A DNA stretch of 64,000 bases from Strongylocentrotus purpuratus (lineage: Eukaryota > Echinodermata > Echinoidea > Camarodonta > Strongylocentrotidae), in NCBI RefSeq assembly GCF_000002235.5, contig NW_022145601.1, forward strand, positions 2,244,016 through 2,308,015, read 5' to 3'. Shown in pieces: positions 46,041 through 57,420 of this stretch (its first letter is position 1; the number at the start of each line of letters is the position of its first letter). The notes beneath the pieces are model-generated. The model worked only from the letters and a program-made list of their open reading frames with translations, did no database searches and had not been told where the DNA came from. The translations under genes were made by a program, and so were the position numbers.

Positions 46041-46470
46041 TTTGTGTGACTGTACAACATAATTGAAATCATAGTGAATACTTTTCTCATCAAACATCCT
46101 ACATATCACTAGCAAACAATTTGTCTTTCACAGATTATTCAGCATTGCATCCCAATGATAACATTTATTTATAATTAGGAACCTTCCCATTCTGATATTC
46201 CAGAACTATAATAATATATTTTGTCTTTACTTAGCTTTGCAAGTCTCCTTGTCATGTTCAAGCTTAAACTCTGAGTTGAATGTCTTCCTCAGAGTTGAAT
46301 GGTTTCCACCCCGTCTCCTACTCCAACCCAGTTGGGAAGGAGCACTGTGCAAATTCATACATGTAGAATGTTCCAACTTTCAAATTCTGATCAGGTTTAC
46401 TATCTTTATCCTGGGAAAAAAAACACATGAATTTATCATCTTTTTATTTGTTTATGAATCCAATATATTA
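45798..46470. repeat. ~200-bp direct repeat, two copies, with (TA)n between
   Basis: 45798-46000 and 46266-46470 share GTTGAATGTCTTCCTCAGAG, ACTCCAACCCAGT.GGGAAGG, TTCATACATGTAGAATGTTC and TTTATCCTGGGAA. A TA repeat lies at ~45999-46036. Possibly duplicated exon/intron segments; no convincing frame. Confidence 0.75.
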
Positions 46471-47038
46471 ATGTGTACCACTCTTTTTTTTTATTGCTAT
46501 CTAAAAGTTGAAAATACATGTATATGTCATGATGCCAGTAAATTTAAAGTTACTGTGGGGTAAAAGGCAAGGATTGACAACATACAAAACACACACATTA
46601 CCTTAAAGTAGAACGAGATGCACACTGCATTACTCCAAAAATTTGATACAGAATTGTGAGCATGTTGCACCTATTTGATAACTTAGTACGGAATACAATT
46701 TCTCTATTTTACCCTTGCCTTGTTAGACGTCCTTTTATGGGAGTTACCAGTTTGATGAAAATAGTAATGTCATATTTAAACAAATTTTTGAAAAACCAAC
46801 TGAGGAACTTGTTTTACCAAGTTTACATCATGCTTTCAATGTGATGTCAATCGCAGATGGTGTCATTGATAAGTGTAAGGCAATCCAAAAAGAATACACA
46901 ACTATTATGCTTTTTAAAGATTCCATGTAATTTACTCATATTCATTTTTGTAAGAATAAAAACATGATAAATAAAAATGTTATTTCGCAAGAAATTATGG
47001 AATTTACTCTTGTTATCATTCTCGTTTTACAATAAATA
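46471..47038. other. region 3' of the Helentron coding part
   Basis: AT-rich, no domain. Expected to contain the Helentron 3' end (minus strand), but I could not find a terminal hairpin and CTAG (seen as CTAG plus GACGAATT on this strand). Confidence 0.35.
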
Positions 47039-47690
47039 TCAAAATGCAATCTTAACAGCTTCGTGGTAACTATAATATGTAGGGATGACCTCTGTTTCCA
47101 ATAAATCTAGTCCTTTGCTGTACACATGATCTATCATTGTTCCCTTCTCAGTAGTAGCATTAACAACATGCTGTTTGTAACCTTTTTTACACATTAGCTT
47201 GTTTACCTGTGAAGAACCTTTAAACAAATCCTCATTAAAATCTCCCATCACAATACATCTAATGCTTCTTTTGTGTAATGCATTTAGCAAATTGTCTAAT
47301 GATTCACAGAATGATTTGATACTATATGATGGAGGTCGATAAACAACTGAAATCACAACAGAAACTGGTTTGGTGACAAGAATTGCGATAAACTCTAAGT
47401 TGTCGACAGATATGTCTAATCTACTTGAATATGTATTCTTGATATACATTCCAACACCTCCATGCGATTGTTCTTTGAGCACATTTCCAACTCCAGAATT
47501 ACAGTATGAAAGATGTCGTGGCTGATGATAAAATCGAAAGTTATCTAAAACAACGTCACAGAGATCATCATCATTAATCCATGTTTCAGTCAAGCAAATA
47601 CAATCTACATTCACAAATTGGCACTAGGATTTGAAATCAGTAAAATGCTGTTTTAATCCTTGCACATTTTGCATTACCAAAGAAAAGTTA
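47039..47690 (-). pseudogene. Helentron APE-type endonuclease domain
   Basis: Motifs: VMQNVQGLKQHF (motif I, upstream of the stop), VDCICLTETWIND (Glu motif), GGVGMYIKN, VISVVYRPP, CIVMGDFNEDLFKG (DFN), IDHVYSKG and the end SYHEAVKI in place of the usual SDH. The frame is the same as the helicase; only one TAG at 47624-47626 separates them, so the ancestral protein was a helicase-endonuclease fusion. Confidence 0.87.
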
Positions 47691-50356
47691 TAATCGTGAA
47701 TATCTTCAGAAGTTTCATTCTCGATAAACGGCTTCATAACCTCAATGCGTTCTTTAATTTCTGGATTACAATATAGACGTTTAGGATCGAAATGTTCTAT
47801 CACAAGTCCAGATAACGAAGTAATGCGACTAAGTCCAACATATGCCTGTCCAGATTGAAATACATTTTTTAATGATACAACAGCTTTGTCTAATGTCGAA
47901 CCTTGTACTTTATGAATTGTGCAAGCATAAGCAAGCTTAAGTGGAAATTGTTTTCTCACATATTTCTTACCAATGGATTCTTGAGACATTTCGATTGAAT
48001 GAATACCAATATCGGCCTTCGCAAAATTAACTTTGATGCAAACTGGATTCAAATTTGTATGATCCGTTATTATTTCTGTTACATTTCCGAAACATCCATT
48101 TGTCAGGCCTTTACTAACATCAATGTTTTTGAGCAACATCACTCTAGCATTAACTGCAATCCACAGATAAGGAGGCAACTGGGTTTTCATCTTTGTATAA
48201 GGTTTTTCCCGTATTTGATTTCCTTTTTTAACATCTTTGTCCATGTCATGTGCTTTTACGCATATCACATCTCCACATTTTTTATGCAATAATTTCTTGT
48301 TCCAAGCATCTACTTCATTGTTACATGCATAGATATGCAGAGCATTTTCACATTCTTCACCAGTCTCACAGGACTTGAGCGTTGCTAGGTCTTCATCACA
48401 GAGAATCTCTTCCCCTTGTTTTACACGTAATCTATTTAAGAGAAAAGCAAATTGGGTATCGTCCTTTTGTCTCATAATGTCTTCAAGTTCTACTTTCTTG
48501 AAATTAGCATTCCACAATGCACCATTGAGTGTGTCTTTATATAAAAGAGTTCCTAAGACTGGAGGTAACTGATACATGTCTCCCACAGCAATAACTGAAA
48601 CACCAGCAAAAGCAGTTTGATCTCGTGATTGTTTTATTTGTCGTAGGCGGCCGTGAATGTAAGACATCATCTTTTGATCTACCATTGATACTTCATCTAT
48701 GATTAAAATTTGCAATTCAGCCAGCTTATTTCGAAGGACACTTATTTTCTCATCACTCAGCGGTTGATACAGTACTTGTGCATTGATTGGAATAGAAAGA
48801 ATACTATGTATAGTATGGCCATTGATATTGTATGCAGCTACTCCGGTTGGAGCCATTTTCAATACTGAGACATCATCAGGATGTGGCAACATTCGGGCTA
48901 GTATACGTGTTGCTTCATAGTAAAGACATTTGATCAAATGACTCTTTCCAGTGCCAGCACCTCCAGTTAGAAACATATGAAACGGTTCAACCGATTTTCC
49001 ATTTACTCTATCTAAACACCACTGTCGTATTTTGTAAAAAACACTCTGTTGCTTCTCATTCAAAGACCTCATCAAAGAATGTCCATCTTGTTTGGAAATT
49101 TTTACTGAACGTAGTTCGATGCTATAGTCATCTTTTTTCGGTTCATTCTTTAAATCTGGGATATCAAGATCTCCATCATAATCTTCGACATCTACATTTT
49201 CTTTGGGATGTTCAAGTTGCTCTACTTCCTTTTCCGGACATAAAAGACCCCATGCATCTTCGTGTAGACCAAATTTGTCAAGATGCTCCTGTGCATGATC
49301 AATTGCATCGGCATTCATTTCAAACTTTTTTCGGTTAGTACAGACAATTGACCAGACTTTCTCCAATTCACGTCCACATATTTTCACAGAACCTGTCTCA
49401 TAGAACTCTTCATGTGTTTCAAATGTTGGGGGCTTTAATTGTCCATCTTCAAAATATGGCAGAAAGAGTTGCAAAATGCTCAAATAATATTTTTCGGGTG
49501 AGATGATGGGTGAGAATCGGGGATATCTTACAACTGCATCTTCCGTACGAGTACGCTTCTGAATATACCCCAGATCGTTTTCTAATTTAAAGACATTTTT
49601 ACTTCTTGTACTTGGCTTTTGGGATGCAGTTAAGATTCTATACTGAGAACAAAACGTTGCAAGACACATATCACTGAATTCTGCGTTTCTAGGTCGAGCT
49701 TTGTATCTGTCGAGCTTGCTAGGCATCCAAACATTCTCATCATCATCATTATCGTTATCTGGTCTGCTTTTTATAACGCTTAATGGTAAACTCATTCTGA
49801 CAGGGTCGGGTCCAACAGGAATGAATTCCACTTTCCTAGAACATTCTTTCAATCTGAGACTGCAAACACGATAAACGCTTTCTTGAGCAGACACTTCACG
49901 ATTTTGCATGTAAACCTGGCCAAGTTTTTTCATGCTTTCCTTTGCGTTCTCATTTCCCTCTTTCATTTCTGATAGTGTATGACTCAATAGCATTCCGATT
50001 TCTCGTTCAGCTTTTGACATGTAGGATACAATATAAGCCACGCATGCAAATACATTTGTTACGAACTGCAAATCCATGTTGGCATTCCAGCTTCTTAGTA
50101 GACTTGGATTAAACTGTTTTACCCATACATCATGTATTTCTCTTTTGATGATTATACTTTGTTGTGATGCTAATTCATTATGTGCATTCTCAAATTGATT
50201 TTGTGTAATGCCAAGCTTTTCAAAAAGATGGTTTACACTGTTGTACTCGAATCCATTGGATAATGCATCTTTAGCTGACTTCAACAATTTTTCTGCATCA
50301 TCTTTAGTCTTTTCAGAAGCTTTAACTTGATCATTGTCCTTTCCCTTATTTTGCAC
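47624..50356 (-). pseudogene. Helentron Rep C-terminal (Y2) and PIF1-type helicase
   Basis: 911 codons including stop. Residues 101-116 contain the Rep tyrosine pair, CVAYIVSYMSK, Y108 and Y112, spaced Y-x3-Y as in active Helitrons. The SF1B helicase follows: LTGGAGTGKSHL (Walker A, ~460), LIIDEVSMVDQ (Walker B), AVGDMYQLPPVLG (motif III), then KLAYACTIHKVQGSTLD and AYVGLSRITSL (motifs V/VI). All helicase motifs look intact. The first Met is not the true start: the frame continues upstream into the HUH part across an A-run frameshift at ~50407-50413. Confidence 0.92.
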
Positions 50357-50384
50357 TTTCCCACAATCTTTAGCTGGAATCTCT

Positions 50385-51040
50385 TCAACAGGTGTTACAA
50401 TGAATGTTTTTTTCAGATGGTGGTCTCGGGAAATTAAATCTACACGCCTTCCCTGTTTTTGTGCAAGATTTAGAATGTTTCTTACTGTGTTGTTGGACCT
50501 TGCTTACTATTTCATGTAGTTCTCGATCTTCCTTTTCATCCGGTTTCTGGCAAGAAATGTATTTATCTACAAATTGTACAACATCATCATCTTTATCGAT
50601 ACTCAACTGTGGAGCATTTTGAACCCAGAACAAGGCATGAATGTGAGGGGAACCACGAGCTTGATACTCTACTCTCCAAAATGAATCAACTATTTTACCA
50701 ATCGGTGCAGCGGGAGATAAAATAACTCTCGTCATAAAAGTGTGAAATCTTTTATCAAACATTCTGGCAACTGTTACTGGATTTGATCTTAAAAGATTAC
50801 ATTTTTCAGTATAGTCTAATTCACTCGATTCCCTGGTGTCTCCTTTTTGTCTAAGCAATGTATTCATTAATTCTGGCCATCTCATATCAGCAGATGAGAA
50901 AGAAGCAAACCATGTCGGCTTTCCAAGCTGTCGTACCATTCCCAATACATCTTTTTGTGTCTTTTGCCAAAAAGGAGGTGTTCCACGAATTTGCTTTAAA
51001 AATTTATAGCCCTTGTCTGATTTTAGTATTTTTTAAAACT
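50385..51040 (-). pseudogene. Helentron Rep nuclease, HUH part
   Basis: Begins upstream of the first Met with [20 protein letters not shown], the conserved Rep entry segment, then [20 protein letters not shown] and the metal-binding HUH motif [11 protein letters not shown]. This domain nicks DNA and forms a tyrosine-DNA link in rolling-circle transposition. It joins upstream to 51004-52593 across an A6 run (~51029-51034) and downstream to the Y2 part across another A-run. Confidence 0.9.
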
Positions 51041-52990
51041 TTCTCTGCATCTTTCAAATCTGAGGCAGTTATTGAAGACGAATCATCTTTTTTGTTTGGA
51101 CTTTGCCTTAATGCGATAGAAACTTGTGATATAACCTGTTGAATTTCATAGATATATTGTGCATAAAAGATGTAATCTGTATTCTGAGCAAATCTGTTGT
51201 CCACGTGCATCAATCGGTTGTGCAGATAACGTCCTAATGTTATTTTTTCATCTCTTCTATCATGGAATGTTGGTTGACCTTTAGGAAATAACACTGGGAA
51301 ACATTTGGCCTCATTGCTTTCATCTTGTAGAATTGATACAGGGCTTCTTCCTTCACAAGGAGCACAACATATTATGTCTTCAAAATACTGATCTAATATT
51401 TCCTGTCCAATATCTACTGGCTGGAGACACGAGTCTAACTGAATACCGCGTAATCTTTCTTCCATATCGTCATCAGTGTCATTGTCATCTATTTTTTTGT
51501 GTAGTTTACTGTTGTCTTGCATGTTTTCATTAGCATTTTTGTCTTTGGACAAAATGTAATCAATTTGTTCTTCCATTTCCTTCCAATATTTTGCTAAACG
51601 AGCTTTACCACCAACTTCCACTGCTTCTTCCTTTTCATTATCTTTTTCATTTCGTTCAAGTGAGTTTTCCCATTTATCATTTACTGTAACATCAAAATAC
51701 CACTTATTATTTGCTTTTAAATACTTCAGAGCATTAAGCAAGTTAGATTTATCTACAAATTTGTACTCATAATAGCTTTTGTACGATAATTTTCGTTTGA
51801 GTTTAACACGGATCAATTGATCTTCAGTCTGTGGTCTTGGCAACATGTCTACCGTTTCATAAGTGTTTGAAGACACGCACACAACTGGGCCATGGACTCC
51901 ATTTTGACCACCTTTAGGCAAGGCCATTAACTTCATGAAAGGGATATTCAATGCAATCAAATGCTGTTCTAAATTGTTCAGATTGGCAAGTTCTTCTGGA
52001 ACTTCATGTAGTTGTAAATTGTTCATATTTGCTTCTGCAGGTACTTTTTCAGCTTTCAGTTTTCTATGACAGGTGAAGCATATCCAAAGTGACGATCTGG
52101 CTGACTGACCTATTAAACATTTTGACCGGCATTCTGACTGGCAAACATGCAAATATTCTTCACTTATGCATGTCTGAATTTTATAATTACGCTTTTTACA
52201 TTTCAATACTTGGTTCTCAAAGAGAAGCTTTAAACATACACAGCACACATATTCTGGGCCATGAGAAATTATCTTTCTAAATTCTTGAAGTACAATATCA
52301 AACTCGGACAATTTTACTGTTCGAAGTACAGATCTTTTTCGATTTTGTTTTATTACATTTTGTCTATATTTTTCAATTCTTTTATATTTCATTTTTAAGC
52401 TCATCAATTTATTTTCCTTATATTGTTTGCCTTTATATCTAATTTTGGACAATGTTTTCATATTTGCCTGTTTTATATTTTTGAATTGTTGATCGTTGTG
52501 ATATAACTTCTTCATTTGTTTTTTCATGGTATCTCGTTGTTTTCCCTTGAAATTTTTATCATTGCGATATAATTCCTTTATTCGTTTTTTCATGGTATCT
52601 TGTTATTTTTCCCTGAAATGTTCATCATGCTGGTATTTACTTCTTATTTTGCTTTTGTGAATTCGTTTAAATTGTTCATCATGCTGGTATTTACTTCTTA
52701 TTTTGCTTTTGTGAATTCGTTTAAATTGTTCATCATGCTGGTATTTACTTCTTATTTTAGTCCTCATAGCTGTTTTAACATTTTCTTTGAATTCTTCATT
52801 TCTCGAATATTTCTGTTTTTATTTCTATACACAATTTTCCTTTTTATAATGTAAATCAGAACGATATTTGGTTTTCATAATATTTAGCTGTATGTTCCTA
52901 AAATTTGAATCCTCTTTATACATTTTTTGTTTGCCTTTGTTTGACATAAGCTCCTTGTTTTAATTTGTGTGATAAATCAGTGTTGTAATT
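51004..52990 (-). pseudogene. Helentron Lys/Arg repeats, zinc region and DUF6570-like domain
   Basis: From the right: degenerate short repeats (RSKYQHDEQFKRIHKSKI; 54 bp, three tandem copies at 52620-52780), then a longer basic region, a Cys-rich zinc segment (VCCVCLKLLFENQVLKC, CQSECRSKC, WICFTCHRKL), and a DUF6570-like block (LANLNNLEQHLIALNIPFMK, LPKGGQNGVHGPVV) always found just before Helitron Rep domains. One TAA near 52597 breaks the repeat part. The C-terminus shifts frame into the Rep at ~51030. Confidence 0.8.
52620..52780 (-). repeat. 54-bp coding tandem repeat in the Helentron
   Basis: Units beginning TTCATCATGCTGGTATTTAC (plus strand) at ~52620, 52674 and 52728. They encode the basic repeat R-S-K-Y-Q-H-D-E-Q-F-K-R-I-H-K-S-K-I on the minus strand. 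Confidence 0.85.
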
Positions 52991-55366
52991 AGGTGGTCTG
53001 TCATTTTTGACAGATCACCTATTGTTTTCGTCAGAATTTTCTTTCTTTATTTATTTATTATTATTATTATTATTTATTTTTATTTCTTCCCGTTTTTTAT
53101 AGTCCGGATAACTCAAGTTTGGTTTAATTAATTTCATTTAATTTCGACACAATTATAGGTCATTGTCATGAGACGTGACAGGAACATTTTCAAGGTGATT
53201 AGGTTATCATGACGTCATCCAGGCGCCATTTTGTGAAATCACGTTATCCATCATATCTTCATGATTCATAAGCAAAGGTCATTCATATTCATATCACATA
53301 TACTTTAGGTCAAGGGGCAACAGGTCACGTCATCAAAGGTCACATAAAGGTCACAACGCGCGCGTACGTGCGCGTCAAAATTTAAAATTTGCTAAAAATC
53401 ACTTAACTATTAAAGGAGAGTACGAATCAGGTCATTTTAAGCATTTCAAAATTTTCCGTCCGTACGTGTCAACGCGCGCGTTGCACGCGCTCACAACGCG
53501 CAGAAAAGGTCAAATTTATTTGTTTTACATGATTTAGATTCCTCTTACCGTAAAGGACAATTTACATTAATTTCAGTCACTCTTGACCTTTTATAAGGCC
53601 GTGAGCGCGCGTCAAAGTTCAAAATCCGCGCGTGCTGCTATGGGCAATATAATGCAAATTTGATCAAAAACATCCCATTTTAAAAATCAAAATAGCTCTT
53701 CAGATAGTCAATTGACCCCAACTTTTATATCATGGTTGGAAAAAGCATATTTTCCAACATAGAATCCCCAATTTTTCTCTCTCATCATATTTGGCACATT
53801 TTTTCAAGCATTTTGATACCTTGTTCACCTTTTTCTGACCATTAATAACGGAATGAGCGTCCGTTTAAGATAATTTCCGTGCGTGCGAGCTCTTGTAATA
53901 CAGAGCATACATGGGCAAAAACATGCCTATACAAAATCCATTGTAGCGCTTTAGGATGCAAGGTGAACCAAATTTGTTTTCCATATTTTGATAGAGTATG
54001 AATTGGAGATATGATTTCATGTGTCATTTGACCCTCAATTAACTCATGACGTCATCATAATGGCCTACGAACTCAAAATTTCAATTTGCATATTATGACG
54101 TCAGCAGATTTTTGGAAAAATTGATTGTATCTCTGTAAATATTGATCAATTTTCTTCCAAATTTTGATATGATCTAGCTGAGACAATTCTCTACAAATGC
54201 AGTCATCATGATATTCATTTTGACAATAATATCATAGCTATTTTTTTGCGATTAAAGGAGGCATGTCAATTTCTCACATTTTGCGTGTATTCTCTAAGGG
54301 ACATGACTTTTTCCAAAAACTGGATTCTACATTCCAGTCTTTCGCGAGCAATTTCTCCGTCGTTTTATCTTAGTTTATGCTGAGCTTTGAGTATGTTGTA
54401 GCTGAGACAATAAGCTATCACAAGTGTGCCCTTTATATTTCGATCAGATGCCGGGATCATGCTCATATTTCACTTGCAAGGTGGGATTTGAGAATTCTAA
54501 TTTCCCTTTACGTGTAATCACTACGGGAAATGTTTTGGTATATCGGTAACGCACTTGACTTCCGACCCCGAGGTCCCTGGTTCGAGTCCGGGTGTCTCCA
54601 ACAATTTTTTTTCTCACTTTTTTGTGTCTCTTTGACCTTTCACTGTACCGTTCCTTCGAATATTAAAACACGTAGAATCGCAAATAATGTAATAAACAAC
54701 CATATTTACCTTATTATTACCCTATTATCACTTTATCCATTACTTTTTGCGTGTAATCCCTATGGGAGATGACTTTTTCTCAAATTTGGATTCTACATTC
54801 CTGTCTTTTGCGAGCAATATCGCCGTTTTTTCCTCTTGGTTTTTGTTGATTTTTGAGTATGTTGTAGCTGATCGAGACTATATGCTTTCTAAATATCCCC
54901 TCATTTTTTTTCAATCACATGTCGGATCACGCTCATGATCATCATCATCATCATCATGGTTATCATAATCGTCATCATGACAATCATGATCATGATCAAG
55001 TAGTTTATTTCTCAATACTTTGTGTCATATTCATTAGGCCTACTTATTTTGATATTTTTTGCATTAAATTTGATCATGATCATCATACATCATCATGATA
55101 TTTTCTCAATATTTCGTTCATCAGTTCAGCTCATCAGTTTGGTTCAGTTCATCAGTTTATCCGTTTAGCTCATCAATTCAGTTCATTTCACATCAGTTCA
55201 ATCTATCAGTTCATCAGATTATCAGTACTTCATTCATCAATCTATATCTTAATACATCATTTTACATTAACATCAGTTTATTACGTAATTGAATTGAAGA
55301 TGAGCATGATCATATGAAATGAAGACAGACCACCTAATTCGTCCCCATGACGAATTAAATTTCTAG
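52991..55366 (+). mobile_element. HINE E (subfamily B), complete, inserted in the Helentron
   Basis: Both ends are intact: 5' cap AGGTGGTCTGTC..GACAGATCACCT (52991-53020) and 3' GACAGACCACCT (55324-55335), hairpin AATTCGTCCCCATGACGAATT (21 bp, 55336-55356), CTAG (55363-55366). Left flank …GTAATT and right flank TTCTC fit insertion between two T residues. Removing it rejoins the Helentron reading frame exactly (…QRQKE-NYNTDL…). The body has the usual CG palindromes, internal repeats, tRNA-like module and ATC tract. About 2.4 kb, non-coding. Confidence 0.92.
54526..54599 (+). tRNA. tRNA-like module in HINE E
   Basis: 74 nt; B box GGTTCGAGTCCGGG, T-stem and 3' acceptor TGTCTCC intact; 5' acceptor GGAAATG pairs in part. 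Same structure as in other HINEs. Confidence 0.5.
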
Positions 55367-55842
55367 TTCTCTTTTTGTCTTTGTTTTACTTCATTTATTT
55401 TTTTCATTTTGTAAGTTAAATCATTTTGATATTTATTTTTCATTTTAATCGCAATTTTCATTTTTCTCATTTGCTCATTGTGAATACACTTTTCCTTTTT
55501 CTTAACGATTTCATCTTTGGTCAAGGCTCGTTTTTCTCTCATTCGCTGTCTACTGCGCTTCCTTCTTTGATTAGAACTTTGTCTGTGTTTACGTTTTTTC
55601 TCTCCATGGTCTACATTTCTAACATGAACTTCTCCAATTATTATTAATTCGTCATTACTATCAGCACATTTGCTTGCATCAATTCTTAAGCTGTCGTTCT
55701 CATTCATTTTCACCCATTTGGATTTTCGAATTTCCTTGCCAATTAGGTCAACATCAACTTTTGCATCGCTTTCGAGGTTACTCCATTTTCGTTTTTTGCT
55801 TAAGATAGAATTGGAATTCTGAACTTTGGTCACTAAATTCAA
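55367..55842 (-). pseudogene. Helentron basic linker before the HINE insertion
   Basis: Same frame as the protease part at 55879-56736, separated by one TAA (55879-55881). Strongly basic: KKRKHRQSSNQRRKRSRQRM (likely nuclear localisation) followed by the first Lys/Tyr repeats (KNKYQNDLTYKMKK) that continue past the HINE. Confidence 0.75.
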
Positions 55843-55878
55843 TCTATCAGAGTCATTTTCACATTTAGTACAATTTTT

Positions 55879-56985
55879 TTAGTCTCCCTTTTGTTCATTT
55901 TCATATTCTGTTTTTATGGAGTCATTTCCTTTCAAAAGACAACTGTTATTCAGCTGTGGTTCTTTTAGTTTGGTTAAGGTAATTGTCACACTCTTCAGTT
56001 TTAATTCCTGACCGTTATAATGTACATCATGACCGATTGTTTCATTTGCTTTTTCAGGGAAGAGATATACATTTGGGTTATCAATCATCTTTTGTGGGGA
56101 AACACTCTCATCCAATCTTTGAACTTCATCAAAGCTTTCACAATGTATGGAACATCCAGATCTTCCAGACTGACTTTCACTGTGCGTATTTGACGAAGGA
56201 ATTGGACTACAAACAAAATCCTGTAACTGTGGATAGTCTTTCAAGGTTTCATTCTTACCGGAAGTTGCTTTAGCACAAACACTAGTCACTTCATATTCGG
56301 TATGCAGGGGGCATCCCATTGTTTTTGCTAACCTCATACAATGCTTGTACACACCTTGCCAAGTTGGAGTACTAAGTACAACACTGTGTCCGTTACAAAT
56401 CAGGAAACCTCGACTGCTTCTGGAATGTGAATCAAATATAAAGAAACCATCTTGACCAGATAATACAATGAAAGTACTTCGAGCAAATGTCACAAAACAT
56501 GCATCAGAATCAGTACAGAGTTCTTTTTCGAGTGCTTGCTTCAATGTCATCGAAAGAGACTGGGCCAATATCAATTCATCTCCATCTAACAATCCAGTGA
56601 CTGGTTCACGGCATACTATGTTAAACAATTCATTGTACGCATCCAAATATTCAAATAGATCAGATATCAATAAGTATTGGTTGTCGAGTGAAGTGGATCG
56701 CCGTATGTAACAGTATAATTCATTACCGTTATTCAAAATCCTATCTAGATCTGTACTTTTCCAATCATTGGCATTTTTACCTTGCTATACAACAGTGCAG
56801 ATAGTGAATTGGTAACACACTGCTTTCCACTTAAGTAACCAAATCTTGTATCACCTTGATTGAATGTCCCTTGGGCAACAAGCGTTATTTGTGTATCGAC
56901 TCTCGTGCATTTGTCTTTGTGATCACTTTCAAGGGTTTCATCTTTGGTGTTACATTCGTTGTGAACGACTGATTCAGACTGTTTA
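55879..56985 (-). pseudogene. Helentron second protease-like domain (peptidase C76 / viral-tegument-USP type)
   Basis: Residues before the first Met at 56736 belong to the domain: QGTFNQGDTRFGYLSGKQC and then VTNSLSALLY hold the expected nucleophile Cys (near 56830). One A missing from the run at 56774-56778 shifts the frame. After it come DWKSTDLDRILNNGNELY and DGFFIFDSHSRSSRG, the latter with the Asp-x-His pair of this family. These landmarks match C76-type (herpesvirus tegument-like) deubiquitinase domains seen in transposon proteins. Family assignment is from recognition of motifs, not a search. Role in transposition unknown. Confidence 0.68.
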
Positions 56986-57420
56986 CTTTAAATAGATGGC
57001 TTGGCCGAATGGAAGACGGCCGCATTCCAAAAGAAATAATGTATGGAAAGTTAGCGACCGGGACCAGGGCTGTTGGAAGACCTGTCCTTCGCTTCAAGGA
57101 TGTGTGCAAGAGGGATATGAAGGCCAGTGAAATCAACCCTACAAACTGGGAAGCATATGCCTCAGACCGTCCTGAATGGAGACGCGTTGTAAAGACGGGT
57201 GTACAGAGGAGTGAGCAGAGGAGCGTAGAACAGTGGGAGGAGAAAAGACAACAAAAACAACAACAAAGACAACAGCTAGCTACGGCTCCAACAGCACAGC
57301 CACAAATGACTTTTATCTGCAGCAACTGCAACAGGACCTGTCTCTCTAGGATTGGACTGTTCAGTCACAGCAGGAGCTGCACACCAAGAAACTGACAACT
57401 ATATAGCGCAATATTCTATT
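56985..57420 (+). mobile_element. LINE 3' fragment inserted in the Helentron
   Basis: Plus strand, opposite to the host element. It encodes only the last ~135 residues of a LINE: RWLGRMEDGRIPKEIMYGKL, GRPVLRFKDVCKRDM, NWEAYASDRPEWRRVV and a terminal C2H2 finger (CSNCNRTCLSRIGLFSHSRS). This C-terminal form is common at the end of one group of animal LINE proteins. Stop at 57393-57395; right boundary ~57420, left boundary ~56985. Strong 5' truncation is typical of LINEs. Confidence 0.8.
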
